Shown here: positions 1 through 12,583 of the stretch, piece by piece | Layout: each line of letters opens with the position of its first letter | How positions within the stretch are numbered: position 1 is the first letter of the stretch | NCBI GenBank assembly: GCA_963693085.1 | Contig: OY856412.1 | Span: 1,122,709,244 to 1,122,773,243, forward strand | DNA: 64,000 nt | Origin: Alisma plantago-aquatica | Lineage: Eukaryota; Streptophyta; Magnoliopsida; Alismatales; Alismataceae | Direction: 5' to 3' | Program-made: the position numbers and the translations under genes | Notes under the pieces: generated by a model | What the model saw: only the letters and a program-made list of their open reading frames with translations | What the model was told of the DNA's origin: nothing | Database searches by the model: none

Positions 1-537
1 ATCATTAATCAAGTCTAAACAATGTTCAATCTAATCAAGCATCTAATCATTCAGGTAAACCCTAGTTTACCCATTAAGCACAAATGTGGTCATTACACTC
101 TTAGTGTGAACATAGGAGTGTCATGTTCCCATCTCCTAACTGATGCCATTTAAGGTGAGTTTTTTAATTCCATCATGCCTCTGATTAATAATACATTGAA
201 GTTTCACCTAGATTTCAATACATCTTATTTCAATAGAGGGAACATTTGCAAGGGACATATCAAAACAAACTTGTTAATTTGTTGTATGATGCACTCCTTC
301 TCCCGATGTTGTTGATCTGTAAATTGGGCATCCCATTTAGTGATAGATGGAATGAAGCTCTTCATACCTTTCTAGAAGGGGATAATTTTATCCAATTGTA
401 GAGGATTTTATGTTTGAGGTTTGTCTTCAACCTCTGAATCTTGTTCTAAATACATAGAATTTCTTGTTGGTTGGTAAATACCAGTCATAATAAGGGTAGT
501 GTGATTTGGTAGTAGGAAGGAGATAATTGATACCGTA
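1..537. other. AT-rich DNA, nothing recognised
   Basis: No convincing ORF, RNA gene or repeat boundary is visible here. It is the left flank of the old gypsy LTR that starts near 538, so it may be the DNA into which that element inserted. Confidence 0.4.
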
Positions 538-1327
538 TGACCCCTAACCTCGATTTTTGGGTGAACGTGCTTCATTATCATAATTTGGTACTTATAAACC
601 TTAGTCTAAACCTAAAATATGCTTTTTTATCATGTGATAAGCTTAAATTTCATGTTTGGTCTAGTTTGGACACTAGTTGAGCAAGTTATGCAATTTTATG
701 CTTGCTTGGGATTGTATGCAATTTACCCATATATAGGGGTTTTTGCTATAATTTGTCACACTATTTATGTTCTTCAAATGTTTTTAAATCATGCTTTATT
801 TAGTTGTTCCTTGAGGCGATAGATGCACCTTAGCTTAAGGGTGACATCTATCTAGGGTTGAGTTAGGGTTTTGCCCACAGGGATGAGCTACCTTGGACGC
901 CAAAACTCAATTGTATCGCTTGGTTGATGGGATTTGATGGTTTTGGGATCTGATTGTGGGTCCTTGTTGGTCCCTAAAGGTGTGATATTTGATGGCTTCC
1001 CCACATGAGACTCCTTGGATTAGTGGTTCGCCTAACATGGTGCTACAAGTGATGGTTTTGACCCTTGTAACCTAGGGTTCCAAAATCGATGATTGTGATG
1101 CCTTGGAACTAAACATTCCTACAACTGATGGAGATTCTTCTTTTCATGTACATGACCCTTTAGGCCATTGACACATGGAAAACCTAGTAGGACACCTTAA
1201 CCTTGTCTTCTCTCTCGCCCATAGTTTTACAAACCTCCCCCCTTCCATGAAAATGAGCCCTTTGGACTCCCCTTATTTTTCCTTTCTATCTAGATATCTT
1301 CCCTCATTGTATAGGTGGAGAAGAAGG
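538..1327 (+). repeat. 5' (U3) part of an old Ty3/gypsy LTR
   Basis: Positions about 630-790 match, in opposite orientation, the stretch about 32300-32500 of the solo LTR (shared words such as TTTGGACACT and CAAGTTATGC), so this is the start of a related LTR on the + strand. It stops at 1327, directly against the solo LTR, and resumes at 32611 after the duplicated GAAGG. The start at 538 (TGACCCCTAACC) is my best guess from the TG terminus. Positions 880-1130 contain repeated TGATGG words like those at 33480-33960. No coding capacity is seen. Confidence 0.6.
1323..1327. repeat. Target-site duplication GAAGG of the solo LTR (partner 32606-32610)
   Basis: GAAGG directly precedes the LTR terminus TGTGAG at 1328 and directly follows the other terminus CTTACA ending at 32605. 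A 5-bp duplication is the size made by Ty3/gypsy integrases. The two copies lie 31 kb apart only because of the later nested insertions. Confidence 0.75.
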
Positions 1328-1948
1328 TGTGAGAACCCGTTACACTAAACGAGATCACTCAAAACATAAAACGCAATCAACCACCAATTAACCACATACC
1401 CAAAAATATGGGTAAATTAAAATTGATTTCAACGTCAGCACCAGCTCAGAAACATTTGCATAAGAGCCCAATATCTTTCTTTTATCCATACTATGACAAG
1501 AATTTGATACAAATTGTTCTATCACCTTATCCACAACAAATATACATACGAGAACAATATTTGTATATGCCATACAACACACATTAACATGATAACAAAA
1601 TTCCAATTCATTTGAAACACCATATACAAACTTTTCATGCCCGAAACTAAGAGTGCAAGGATGACTCTAGGACACACTAGACATCTAATCAACTTTCTCA
1701 AAGATTCATTACTATAGCTCCTCTTTGCTACCACATGTTTGTTTTCGTCACTTTTGATTACCTAAAAAAATGTGGCAAACCACAAGGGTGAGACCCATGT
1801 CCCAGCAAGAGATATAACCTCCAACAATGCTTATTGATTAAAAAAATTTAAATAGTTGATAACTAAGCAGTTGGAGTATATAATAATCAATTGAATAGAT
1901 TGAATAGTTCAAGTATGCTAAACAAATTGAGCAATTAATCTTAGAAAC

Positions 1949-1963
1949 AAGTATGATCACCAA
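1949..1963. repeat. 15-bp target-site duplication of the LINE (partner 28325-28339)
   Basis: AAGTATGATCACCAA lies just before the LINE 5' end and again just after its A-rich 3' tail. Duplications of this length are typical of target-primed reverse transcription by L1-type LINEs and show that both LINE ends are intact. Confidence 0.9.
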
Positions 1964-2089
1964 AAACGATGGTAGGTTCCGGAGGGCGTGGAGGCGGCGG
2001 TAGTCGCGGGGGAGGGGTGTTTAGCGCCGGCAGGGGGTGAAACCGCCTGTTAGTGGCATTGGGATGAGTCTCCACCCGGTAGCGGGGGG

Positions 2090-3685
2090 ATGGAGGTTCT
2101 TCTTCGGAGTATAGGGCTGAACCTGCAATATGCTAGTCGGGGTGTAGCGGAGATGGAAACAGATCTGAATTCCGCCGCAACTATGGAGGTTGACGGGGGG
2201 GCAGATTCTTTTCCGGCGCTGATCCAATCTACCCAGGGCATTCCGATGGAGCCTCAGAAGCAGGTTTCCTACAAGGATATTGCGAGTGGAGAAGGCAGCA
2301 ATGATATCCCATCCATTTTTGGCTTTGAGGACATGAACGTGCAGCTATCAAAGGAGGATATCAAGATAGATGAGATCGAGGGCACCCCGTACTTTAAGAT
2401 CGCGGACCAGAAGTACGATGATCTGATGAAGCCTTGGTGTTATTCGGTGATTGTCAAAGTTCTATCGAGGGATGTGGGATTCATGACTCTGTAGAAGAGG
2501 ATCAAATCTATGTGGAACCCGGTCGGGAACTTCAGACTGATAGATCTGGAGAATGAGTACTACCTTGTCCAACTGCTGAGACAAGATGATTATCTGAAGG
2601 CCTTGACGGGGGGGTCGTGGCCGATGATGGGTTCTTATCTAAGCATCCAACCATGGGACCCGAGCTTCATACCTGCTAACGGAAACCCAAAGTTTATCGT
2701 AGAATGGGTCCGCATCCCAAGGTTACCCATATTCCTGTACCAACGACGGTTCCTGGAGGAGGTGGGAGATTGTATTGGGGAGACAATGAAGGTCGACACC
2801 AACACAGAACTGAAGAGGAGGGGGAAATTTTCTAGAATAGTAGTCAAGCTTGACACAAGCAGACCTCTGACGCCGGCGATCTATGTTCAAGGGGAGAGAT
2901 ACATCCGGGAGTATGAAAACCTACCTACTTTTTGTCTGCACTGTGGGTGTATAGCGCACACTATAGATGGCTTCCATATTAGACAAGATGCGTGCAAAGC
3001 GGCTGAGCAGGCGGGACAGGATGAGCTGGTTGATGTAGTGACGCCACTAGGGGAGTTCTCGGAGGCAATTCACGCAAAACCTTTTCAGAGGAAGCAAAGA
3101 AGGCCTGTGCAGGGAGGTACGCGCGAAACTATGGAAACCAGTAACAAGTTCCAAAACCTTGATATGGAAGAGGAAGCTGTTCTTACCCCAGAAAACCCAG
3201 AGGTTGTCACAGAGAGAGTGGTGGGCATTGATTGGAGGCAAAGGAAAGAGAACACGAGGAAAGGAAAGGTGACAAGAGCTGAGAAGGAAGGGCCGGTTAC
3301 CAGGCAAGAACGAAGGCCACTGAGGAATATCCAGAATGAGATGTCAACTAAGAAGGACAACGTGAACCAGAAGGGGAAAGAAAACTCACATGCCGCTGTG
3401 GTGATCACAGATGACAACACAGTGGTCATGCCTGCGGTGGAGAATACCACTTTCTATTTTGGCTCATCCTTACCTAATGGGAAGGACAACAGTAGGAGTC
3501 ACATGACTCCCAACAGCTCTGTAGGGATACACCTCAGGAATAGGAAGGTATCCAAAGTGGCAGGGAGTTTTGATTGCAGCTCGAGGAAGTGGGGTAGGAA
3601 GATGATTCCAGGAGAGATAGGGGACCCTCCGGGCCAGGATAGGCTGAGAGAGATAAGCTCACCTGTCAACCCTACAGTGGTTTAA
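2090..3685 (+). pseudogene. LINE ORF1, RNA-binding protein with DUF4283 and zinc knuckle; one stop
   Basis: ORF1 of plant L1 elements binds element RNA and acts as a chaperone during retrotransposition. One frame runs from ATG 2090 to TAA 3683 (531 codons plus stop), broken only by TAG at 2492-2494, probably a former CAG. Residues about 80-220 match the DUF4283 domain (WNPVG, YYLVQL, then GGSWPMMGSYLSIQPW). A zinc-knuckle-like motif follows near residue 282 (CLHCG, then H), but its last cysteine looks replaced by phenylalanine. The C-terminal third is basic and rich in Lys/Arg. The stop abuts the ORF2 start (TAAATG). The start could lie elsewhere in the leader. Confidence 0.85.
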
Positions 3686-5426
3686 ATGATCTTTGCTGCT
3701 TGGAATGTGCAGGGCATCTGCTCGACGAATGTCCATAACGAGGTGAGGGAGCTGAGTAGGAAGCACAAGATCGATGTCTTTGTTGTGTTGGAGCCGCGTA
3801 CGAGTGGAGATAATGCCGACCACATTGTGAGGAGGTTGGGCTATGAAACCTCTCATAGAGTGGAGGCTGAGGGGTTTTCTTGGGGTATCTGGGTGATGTG
3901 GAGGCAGAATATTGGGGCTGTGGATGTGATCCTCTTACATAAACTATTCATCCTTTGCCTGATTAATAATAAATTTCTGGTGATGTTCGTGTATGCCAGC
4001 ACTAATCATGGCAAGAGAAGACTGTTGTGGAACCACCTTAAGAACATCACTGAATCTACTAATCTTCCCTGGATGGTGCTAGGGGACTTTAACACTGTTC
4101 TGGATGCCTCGGAGAAGGTTGGAAGCAACTATATCAGTGTGAGTAGTTGTAGGGATTTCTCTAATGCCCTAACAATCAGCGGTCTGATGGATCTGAGAGC
4201 CTCGGGTCCCCGGATGAATTTCAAATGGGGTACTCTTCAAGAGAGACTGGATCGAGGTGTGGCGAATGTGGATTGGATCCAAACTTTTCCTGATACCAGA
4301 GTGGGGGTCCTTGCTCGCATAAACTCTGATCACTCTCCGATCCTGGTTCGAACTGATAGGCAACCGATGCAGGGAAAGTACATTACCAAGATCAGTACAT
4401 CCTGGAAGGATAGAATCTCCTTTAACAACTTCTTCTCGGAGGTCTGGAATGAAGAGAGTGATTTCACGACTGCGGTGGAGAGCTTTATGATGAAAGCGGA
4501 GAAGTGGGATAGTATAGAGAGGAAGAAAGGAAGGGAAAGGAAGGATGTCATTACTAAATCGATCAGTAGACTTCAAGGCATCTTGAGTGAGAAGTACGAT
4601 ACGAAGCTGGATGAGAAGATTCAGAATTTGAAACATGAGCTGATGGACATCCTACACACTGAAGAGGTGGAATGGCAGCAAAAGTCCAGATGCGACTGGA
4701 TTAAGCTGGGAGACCTCAATACTAAATATTTCCAGGTTGTCGTCCAGTCCAAGAGGCAGAGATTGAAAATCACTAAGCTTAAGAATGACGAAGGTGTTTG
4801 GGAGGAGGACCCTGATACGGTCTGGCATCTGGTGCTTTTTCATTTCAAAAGACAATTCTCCACTGAGCTTGGTGCCCAAAGAAGATAGCCTTATCCGGGT
4901 TGCTTTCCCAAGCTGCAGAAGGCGCAACGCGATCTTTGTGCTGCTATGCCTTCAGAGGACGCGATTCGTGAAATGTTGATGAAGATGAAACCGATGAAGG
5001 CGCCAGGGCCCGACGGAGTGGATGCTGGCTTCATCCAGGCTAATTAGAGAAGGATGGGGAAAGCATTATGCAGAACCATCTTTAGATGCTTTGTAGGTGA
5101 TGTGATTCCTGGAAAGATGGTGAATTCTACCCTGGTCCTAATCCCTAAAACCAACACTCCGGATTCATGCAACCAGCTGAGCCCGATCGCTCTCAACAAT
5201 GTGAGTATTAAGTTGTTGTCCAAGATCATCGTCGAGAGGATCAAACCATACCTTCCAGATTGGATTTCACCCCTCCAAAGCAGTTTCGTTCCTGGAAGGA
5301 GCATTTCTGATAATACCATCATGGTCCAAGAAGCAATTCATTCTCTGAGAACTAGAGTTTCTGGGCAAAAAGCTATGGCTATAAAGCTTGATCTATCAAA
5401 GGCGTATGATAGAATGAATTGGGAGT
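3686..5426 (+). pseudogene. LINE ORF2, part 1: AP-like endonuclease and first half of RT
   Basis: ORF2 nicks the target and copies the RNA onto it. The ATG at 3686 directly follows the ORF1 stop. The endonuclease/exonuclease/phosphatase fold occupies about 3686-4360: WNVQG at the N-terminus, LEPRTS, GDFNTVLD near 4090 and SDHSP near 4330. The RT domain starts near 5000 (KAPGPDG), then LIPKT, FVPGRS and LDLSKAYDR near 5390. The reading frame is unbroken except for TAG at 4886-4888 and 5045-5047. It breaks off at the GGAGT duplication where Athila element 1 inserted, between RT motifs, and continues at 18130. Confidence 0.9.
5422..5426. repeat. Target-site duplication GGAGT of Athila element 1 (partner 18125-18129)
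   Basis: GGAGT stands immediately before the LTR start TGATGC at 5427 and immediately after the LTR end GTCA at 18124. Removing one copy restores the LINE reading frame through this point. Confidence 0.95.
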
Positions 5427-6906
5427 TGATGCGATGATTTTAAGTCACATTTATTGACCTTTTTGATATGTATTTTGTGCTTTTATTAGTCATTTTTATG
5501 GTTAATATTGCATAATTCACCTATTTTGGTCTTTGCCATCATTTTATGTCAAATTCCCTTAGTTTTATCATTTTGAGCATTAATCATCACTTTATTATAA
5601 TTCGTGTGGATTTATTCGATCTTGTCTTGGAATTTCAGGAAAAACAAGTATCTGCTTCTGTCGATACCATCGACGAAAGTCGATACCATCGACGCATGGA
5701 GGCTACAGCATCGCTAAATGAGAAAATCGACGCTACAGAGAGGTCGATACCATCGACCACAGTCGATGGTATCGAGATGGCTACAGGCACTTGGACGAAA
5801 AGACAAGAAGGTTGTCGCTACTACACTGGGTCGATACCATCGACCCGCGTCGATGGTATCGACACCGGCAGATATGCGTTGGATTCAGATTGATTTCAAT
5901 CGGACGGCTGGAGTTAATTGACGACATAATTAGGGACTTATACCTAATGACGGCCGCCCAGACGAGATCATCATCGAATTGGCCATTGCACAAGTGCCGA
6001 GGAGGGAGAAAAAGGAGAATGAAGGCCAGAAGTTCATACCTATCGATTCGGACGCTGCCGAAGATGGATTTCACCACTGAGAGGCGGGAAAGCTCATGTT
6101 CTACGCAAAGGATCAACCGGTTCTCCTCTGTTCAGGGGTTTTCCCATTTAATTCACATTTTTCATATGATTTCCCCTATTTCTACCATGTATTTGTGCAA
6201 GATGAACATGCGGGGCTAATCCCCTCCATCTTAAGGACCGGGAGTAGCCCGGGAATGCATTGTATGACAGTTTTATATTAATAATTCATATTTTCTATCT
6301 TAAATCCGTGGTATAATTTCGTTTTCTCCATATATTGTTATGCTTGATCACCATAATAATAACCTAATGCCCTCAATCACTTCGACAGAAGGATTAATGG
6401 TTGAAAAGAGACGAAACCTACATTAATCGATAAATCCCTTGACAAAGGAGGTGTAAAATTAATGGTGGAAACTGAGAGATTGTTCGTAATGCACTTATTT
6501 TAGGGGATAGATTACTACGACGGTGGAATCAACCTAAACCTAAGTAGTGAATTACACCACGACAGTGGGTAATTCTGTTTTCAGGCCACTACCCGGATGG
6601 AGAGAGAAGATTGAGGAATTATATGAAACCTAATACAATGATAACCCGCGGTGAAACCGCAATCCTAAAGATACTCTTTTGAATTGATTAAATTAACATT
6701 TAATCGATTGGTTGTTTTGTTTTATTTTTACTTTCTTTTAATTTTGACAACAAACCCCAATTTGTTATTCAGCTTAGCTGATCGCAAATAGTTAGTAGGA
6801 GTCTCCAATAATTCAACGTATCCTTGTGTTCGACTCGGGCCTCACAAAGGCCTGTACTACTCGACGCGTATACTTGCGTTTTTAGCGCGTAGTAAAATAC
6901 ACGTCA
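5427..6906 (+). repeat. 5' LTR of Athila element 1
   Basis: 1480 bp, TGATGC...GTCA, equal in length to the 3' LTR at 16645-18124. It carries three dyad-motif pairs in its first third (5660-5863). The promoter and poly(A) site are not obvious; an AT-rich stretch at 6265-6340 is the only TATA-like area. Small ORFs here are readings through the dyads and are unlikely to be genes. Confidence 0.95.
5660..5863. promoter_or_regulatory. Three pairs of 15-bp dyad motifs in the 5' LTR
   Basis: Copies start at 5660 and 5679, 5743 and 5762, 5830 and 5849, so every pair has a 19-bp start spacing (4-bp gap). The first pair is direct (ACC spacer in both); the other two are inverted (ACC then GGT). The third pair is exact and could fold into a 15-bp stem with loop CCGC. 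The consensus GTCGATACCATCGAC is a 6-bp inverted repeat around 3 bp, like a site for a dimeric DNA-binding protein (inference). Confidence 0.85.
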
Positions 6907-6912
6907 AGTTTT

Positions 6913-6930
6913 TGGCGCCGTTGCCGGGGA
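6913..6930 (+). other. Primer-binding site for tRNA-Asp
   Basis: TGGCGCCGTTGCCGGGGA begins 7 bases after the LTR end. It is complementary to the 3' end of plant tRNA-Asp(GUC), which ends CCCCGGCAACGGCGCCA. This primer is usual in the Athila/Tat branch. Confidence 0.92.
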
Positions 6931-7093
6931 TACGGCGAATTGTTGGCACTTCGAGTGCTACGAGCGGCCACTCTAGGCCATAAATTTCTTTTTAATTTTC
7001 ATTCAAATTCAAATATTTTTACATTGCGCTATAATTGTTATACTCGTCTAAGCATAGTACTGATCTCGAATTTTCTTATTTCAGGTACTGTGT
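6931..7093 (+). other. Leader between PBS and gag, with acceptor-like sequence
   Basis: Untranslated leader. Just before the gag ATG is a pyrimidine tract ending TTTCAG (7077-7084), which resembles a 3' splice site. Element 2 has the same TTTCAG at the same place. No function can be assigned from sequence alone. Confidence 0.5.
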
Positions 7094-10000
7094 ATGGTGC
7101 ATACGCGTAGTACAGACTACGACAATCGCACACCCGAGGTTCCGTTTCCGGGACCTGAGGACGAGGAGCATTCTGAGCACGAGTACCAAGAAGAGATAGA
7201 TTCTGAATCTGAACCAGAAGACATGGCCGAGCCACAGACCATATGGGAGAAGATCAAAGCTTCTTCCTCATCAGCTTCAAAGGGGCCTATAAAAAAGCAG
7301 GCGATCAACATACCGACATATAAGATCGATCCAGCGTTGATTAATTTGGTAAAATAAAATGTGTTTCATGGGCTGAAGAATGAGGATCCTGTTGCACACA
7401 TCAGCCAGTTCGTTGAAAATTGTGACATGGTAAAGATAGATAGGTTTCCACAAGATGCTTTGTACCTCAAGCAGTTCCCAAGTTCCTTGGGAGGAGCAGC
7501 AAGAGAGTGGCTACATAATCTAGACGATGAGTTCGTTGAGTCTTGGGACCATATGGTGGAAGTTTTTTTTGAGAGGTTCTTCCCTCCTGAGAAGACTAAC
7601 GACATGATCCGGAAGATTCACAATTTCACCCAACAGGCGGGTGAAACATATTCTGAGACCTGGGAGCGATTTTAGGTTATGTTGAGGAGATGTCCGCATC
7701 ACGGGTTGGACAAAGAGACACAGGTGAAAATCTTCTATTTTGCTCTCTCCGAGCATGATAGGAGTAATCTGGATTCAGCCGGGTCGGAATTTTTTCTGAA
7801 TAACACTGACACTAGATGCTGGGAAATACTCAAGAACATGGAGAGAAAGCAGTCCTGGGGAGAAAGAGAGAGAGGCCCAGTTGAGCAAGCACGAGTCGCC
7901 AATGAATCAAAGGCAATGAGAGAGCTGAATGAGAAGATGGATCTTCTCGCAAAGAAATTACTACAAAAAGAAGAAAATGAGTCCGAGGATGAGGCTCAAG
8001 TCAAGTACATGAGACAACAACAAGGGTACAGGAACAATGACTACTCATGGAGAAAGGACAAAAAGTTCTCATGGAAGGATCCGAATAATTTTCTGCAGGA
8101 TCCAAAAGCCAAGCCCGCACCAACTGCAGAGGACAAGAGCACGGAGTTGCTCAATCAGGTCATCAAGCAAAATCAAGAGTTAATGAACACATTCGGGCAG
8201 CAAATCAAGCAACAAGGTGAATTTATGAATCCATTTGGGCAGACATTGCAGAGCCATGGGGCTCAAATGAGGACCATAGAGACCTCCATGGCGCAGATGG
8301 CAGCTGAAATTGCTAGTTTGAAGAAGCCAGCACATCCGGGTTTTCCGGGGAACACCAATGTACCCGGGGGAAACCAGCAAGCCAAGGCCATTTTACTGAG
8401 AAGCGGCAAGAAGGTGTTGAATCCAAGAATGGATGAAACAAGCATACCACAAGATAAAGTTGAAGGTGAAGCCACTACGGAGCAGCCCACACCAGTCACA
8501 GGGCAGGTTGAAGACATAGCCGTGGATGGTAATGATGAACAGGTTGCTGAGGAGGAACCGCAGAAAATGACGCCTTATGTGCCACCTCATCAAAGGGCAC
8601 AAGCCGTTCCGGTCCCCTATTTGAATAGTGCAAAGGCAAGGAAGGTAGATGCACAATTCAAGAAATTCTTGGACAGCTTTAGGAAGCTTTCGGTCAATAT
8701 TCCGTTATTGGAAGCTATTGAGCAAATCCCTTCATACGGGAAGTTTTTAAAAGATGTCATCACCAAGAAGAGGAAGATACCAGATACTGAGATCGTTGTA
8801 CTAAAGGAGCAAGTGAGTGCCTTCATTATGGGCACTCTACCGCCAAAGAGACAGGATCCCGGGTGTTTCAACATTTCTTGCTATATCGGGAAGTTTAAAT
8901 TTGGAGAGGCATTATGTGATTCAGGGGCAAGCATCAATTTGATGCCCCTTTCGACATTTAAAAAGCTGGGATTAAAGGAGTCACGGCCGAGCAATATGAC
9001 TATCCAATTGGCCGACAACTCTGTGGTGAAGCCTTATGGAATCTGCGAAGATGTCTTAGTGAAGGTGGATCGATTTGTCTTTCTGGCTGACTTTGTGGTT
9101 ATGGAGATGCAGGATGAGCATGGCAATGAGCTGTTACTTGGACGTCCATTCCAAGCTACAGCCGACATGATCTTAGAGATGGGGAGAGGTCACTTGACCT
9201 TAGGCATAGCAGATGACCGCTTTGAGATGGTCATGCCCTCTAGCACTGCGTCTTCTAAAGCAAAAGAACAATGTAATATGGTGAAACACATGGATCACAA
9301 CATATCAATCTGCCTTGGAAAACCATTTTTGGACATGGCTCATGTGATGAGAAAGATGGATAATGGAAAGTTAGCTGTGGATATCATGGAGCAAACTAAG
9401 GTTGTTTCTTTGTGCAAAGCTGTTGGATTTCCGAATGATGAGAATGAGGACATTCCGCCTTCATGGGAGGATGATGCAATTGCTATTTCCGTTGTTGATG
9501 CATATCCGGAATTGTCGTTAGAGGCTTGTATGTTGAATGTTACCTATGATTGGATGCAGAGTAAATCACTCAAGGAGTGCGCTTGAATGCTTCAGATGCT
9601 TCCATGCTTCTATGCGAGGCACTATGAAGATTTAGGTGCACTTCCCCCACCGTTGCATTCATCTCTTATCAGCCCGCTAGATTTAGAATTGAAGCCACTG
9701 CCCCCGCATCTCAAGTACGTCTTTCTAGCTGAGAAGGACAAGTTACCGTTGATCATATCTGCTTACTTGAGTGCGGATGAGGAGGAGCAATTGCTGATAG
9801 TGCTCAAGAACCACCATGGAGCTTTTGGGTGGTCTGTTGCAGACATCAAGGGGATCTCCCCTACTCTTTGCCAGCATAAGATTCAGCTCGAAGAGGGAGC
9901 CAAGCCTGTTATTCAGCCTCAAAGATGTTTAAATCCGAGCATGATGGAGGTTGTGAAGAAGGAGGTCATCAAACTTCTTGCTGCAGGGATTATCTATGCC

Positions 10001-12583
10001 ATATCAGACTCGACGTGGGTGAGTCCCACACAGGTAGTCCCTAAGAAAGGGGGAATTACTGTCACTAAATATTTGTTGAATGAACCTGTCACCACCCGAT
10101 TGGTAACCGGGTGGCGAGTTTGTATTGACTACCGTCGTCTGAATGCCGCCACACTTAAGGATCATTTTCCTTTACCATTTATTGATCAAATTTTAGAACG
10201 TCTTGCCGGTCGGTCGCATTTTTGTTTTCTGGATGGGTATTCGGGGTATAACCAGATTTCGATTGATCCTTTGGATCAAGAGAAGTCTACGTTCACCTGT
10301 CCCTATGGGACTTTTGCTTACCGACGAATGCAGTTTGGTTTATGTAATGCACCAGTGACATTTCAGCGCTGCATGCTCGCCATATTTTCTGACATGGTAG
10401 AGCGCTGTCTTGAGGTTTTTATGGATGACTTCTCGGTTTATGGTGCATCTTTTGATGAATGTCTCTATAACCTAGACAAGGTGTTGCAGCGTTGTGAGGA
10501 CACACACTTGGTCCTTAACTTGGAGAAATGTCACATGATGGTGACAGAGGGAATAGTGCTAGGACACAAGGTATCTAGCAAAGGTCTTGAGGTAGACCCG
10601 GTGAAAATTGAGGTGATTTCCAAGCTGCCCCCACCAAATTCTGTAAAAGGGGTGAGAAGCTTTTTGGGACACGCCGGGTTCTATCGGCGATTCATTAAAG
10701 ATTTTTCTAAAATTGCAAAACCTTTATCTGAACTTTTGGAGAAAGATGCGGCCTTCGATTTCAACGATAAGTGTCTTCATGCATTCGAAGTTTTGAAAGA
10801 AAAATTGATTTCTGCCCCGGTTGTTCAAACGCCGGATTGGACAAAACCTTTCGAATTGATGTGTGACGCTTCAGATTTTGCAGCATGAGCCGTTTTGGGG
10901 CAACGGGTAGATAATAAGCCCGTTGTGATTTTCTATGCTTCCAAAACTCTGAATGATGCTCAATTGAATTATACAACTACTGAAAAAGAATTACTTGCCG
11001 TCGTGTTTGCTTTTGAAAAATTTCGGCAGTATTTAGTTGGATCTAAAGTAGTTTTATGGACCGACCATGCTATGATAAAATACTTGATGGAGAAAAAGGA
11101 CGCAAAGCCTAGACTCATTAGGTGGATTTTGCTCTTACAATAATTTGACATTGAAATCAAGGATAAGTCTGGAATTGAGAATGTAGTGGCTGATCATTTG
11201 TCTAGGTTAGAAAGGGTGAATGAAAAAGATTTGCACATACCCATAACCGAGACGTTTCCCGATGAACAACTTTTGAAAATTAATTCTAAAGAAATGTGGT
11301 TTGCTAAAATTGTTAATTATTTGGGTTGCGGGATCATCCCGGAAAACTGGTCATATCAAGAGAAAAAGAGATTCTTTCATTCTTTAAGATACTATTTTTG
11401 GGATGATCCAATTCTTTTGAAGCAATGCAGGGACGGCATCTTACGCAGGTGCGTGCCTGAGATGGAGTATGAGAGTGCTCTCCACCATTTCCATGCATCG
11501 CCGACGGGAGGACACCATGCCAGTTCACGAATAGCAGCTAAGGTGTTGGAAAGCGGCCTTTATTGGCCAACTTTGTTTCGGGATGCCTACGATTTTGTAA
11601 GGCAATGTGATCTGTGTCAGCGAGCAGGTAACATTTCAAAGTGACAAGAGATGCCCCTGAATGTATTTCAGGAAGTTGAAGTATTTGATTTGTGGGGCAT
11701 AGACTTCATGGGACCCTTTGTGTCCTCGAACTCCAATTTTTATATCTTGCTAGCTGTTGATTATGTGTCGAAGTGGGTGGAAGCATTCCCCACAAGGACT
11801 AATGATTCTACTGTAGTGTGCAGGTTTGTGAAGGAAAATATTTTCTGCAGGTTTGGGATACCCCGAATGATAATAAGCGATGGGGGTACACACTTCCAGA
11901 ATCAGAAATTATCGACACTATTGAAGAAATATGGGGTCAAGCACAACATTGGCACCCCATATCATCCACAGACTCAAGGCCAAGTGGAGGTCTCAAACCA
12001 TGAAATCAAGAAGATTCTAGAGCGAACGGTGGCATCCACAAGGAAGAACTGGAGTGCCCTACTACCGGACGCACTTTGGGCATATAGAACGGCTTACAAA
12101 ACACCTATAGGCACTACGCCTTTTAGGTTGGCGTATGGCCGGGCTTGTCACCTCCCGGTGGAATTGGAGCACAAGGCCCATTGGGTGCTTAGAAGGCTAA
12201 ATTTGAGTTATGATGAAGCTAGGAGAAAGAGGATGTTTGAGTTGAATGAGCTGTACGAGTTGCGCATGACGGCATATGAGAATGCCTGAATATACAAGGA
12301 GCGCACAAAACTGATCCACGATCGCCATATCGAGCTGCGCACGTTCAAGAAGGGAGATAGTGTTCTGTTGTTTAACTCCCAACTCAAGTTGCATCCTGGG
12401 AAGGTGAAGTCCCGGTGGAGTGGACCGTTCGTGGTGGAAGAGGTAAAACCGCACGGTGCGATTCTGGTGCGTGATGGAGATGCCACGTTCTTGGTGAATG
12501 GACAGAGGCTAAAGCTGTATTTTGGTGAGAATTACAAGAGAAAAGTGAATGAGGTCAAACTCATTACACTTGCGGACGAATGA
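7094..12583 (+). pseudogene. gag-pol: Athila gag-pol polyprotein with seven in-frame stops
   Basis: A single frame of 1830 codons encodes Gag (retrotransposon gag domain about residues 90-250, then a Gln-rich coil), protease (CDSGAS near residue 609), reverse transcriptase (VCIDYRRLN, then FMDDFSVYG near residue 1110), RNase H (LMCDASD, EKELLAV, WTDHA), and integrase (HHCC zinc site about 11480-11630, then catalytic Asp in IDFMGPF, Asp in SDGGTH, Glu in GQVEVSN). In-frame stops are at 7355, 7673, 9584, 10886, 11141, 11642 and 12287; no frameshift is needed. At 7355 and 7673 element 2 still has Ser and Gln codons, so those stops arose in this copy. The natural end is TGA at 12581. Confidence 0.95.

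Noticed and set aside
2635..4636. Several - strand ORFs of 70-155 residues
   Set aside because: They are shadows of LINE ORF1 and ORF2 without domains of their own.
5546..5893. ORF of 115 residues rich in VDTID and SRYH, with relatives at 12741, 16764 and 21272
   Set aside because: The peptides are translations of the dyad motif in various frames and on both strands; they lie in LTRs or arrays and share nothing else.
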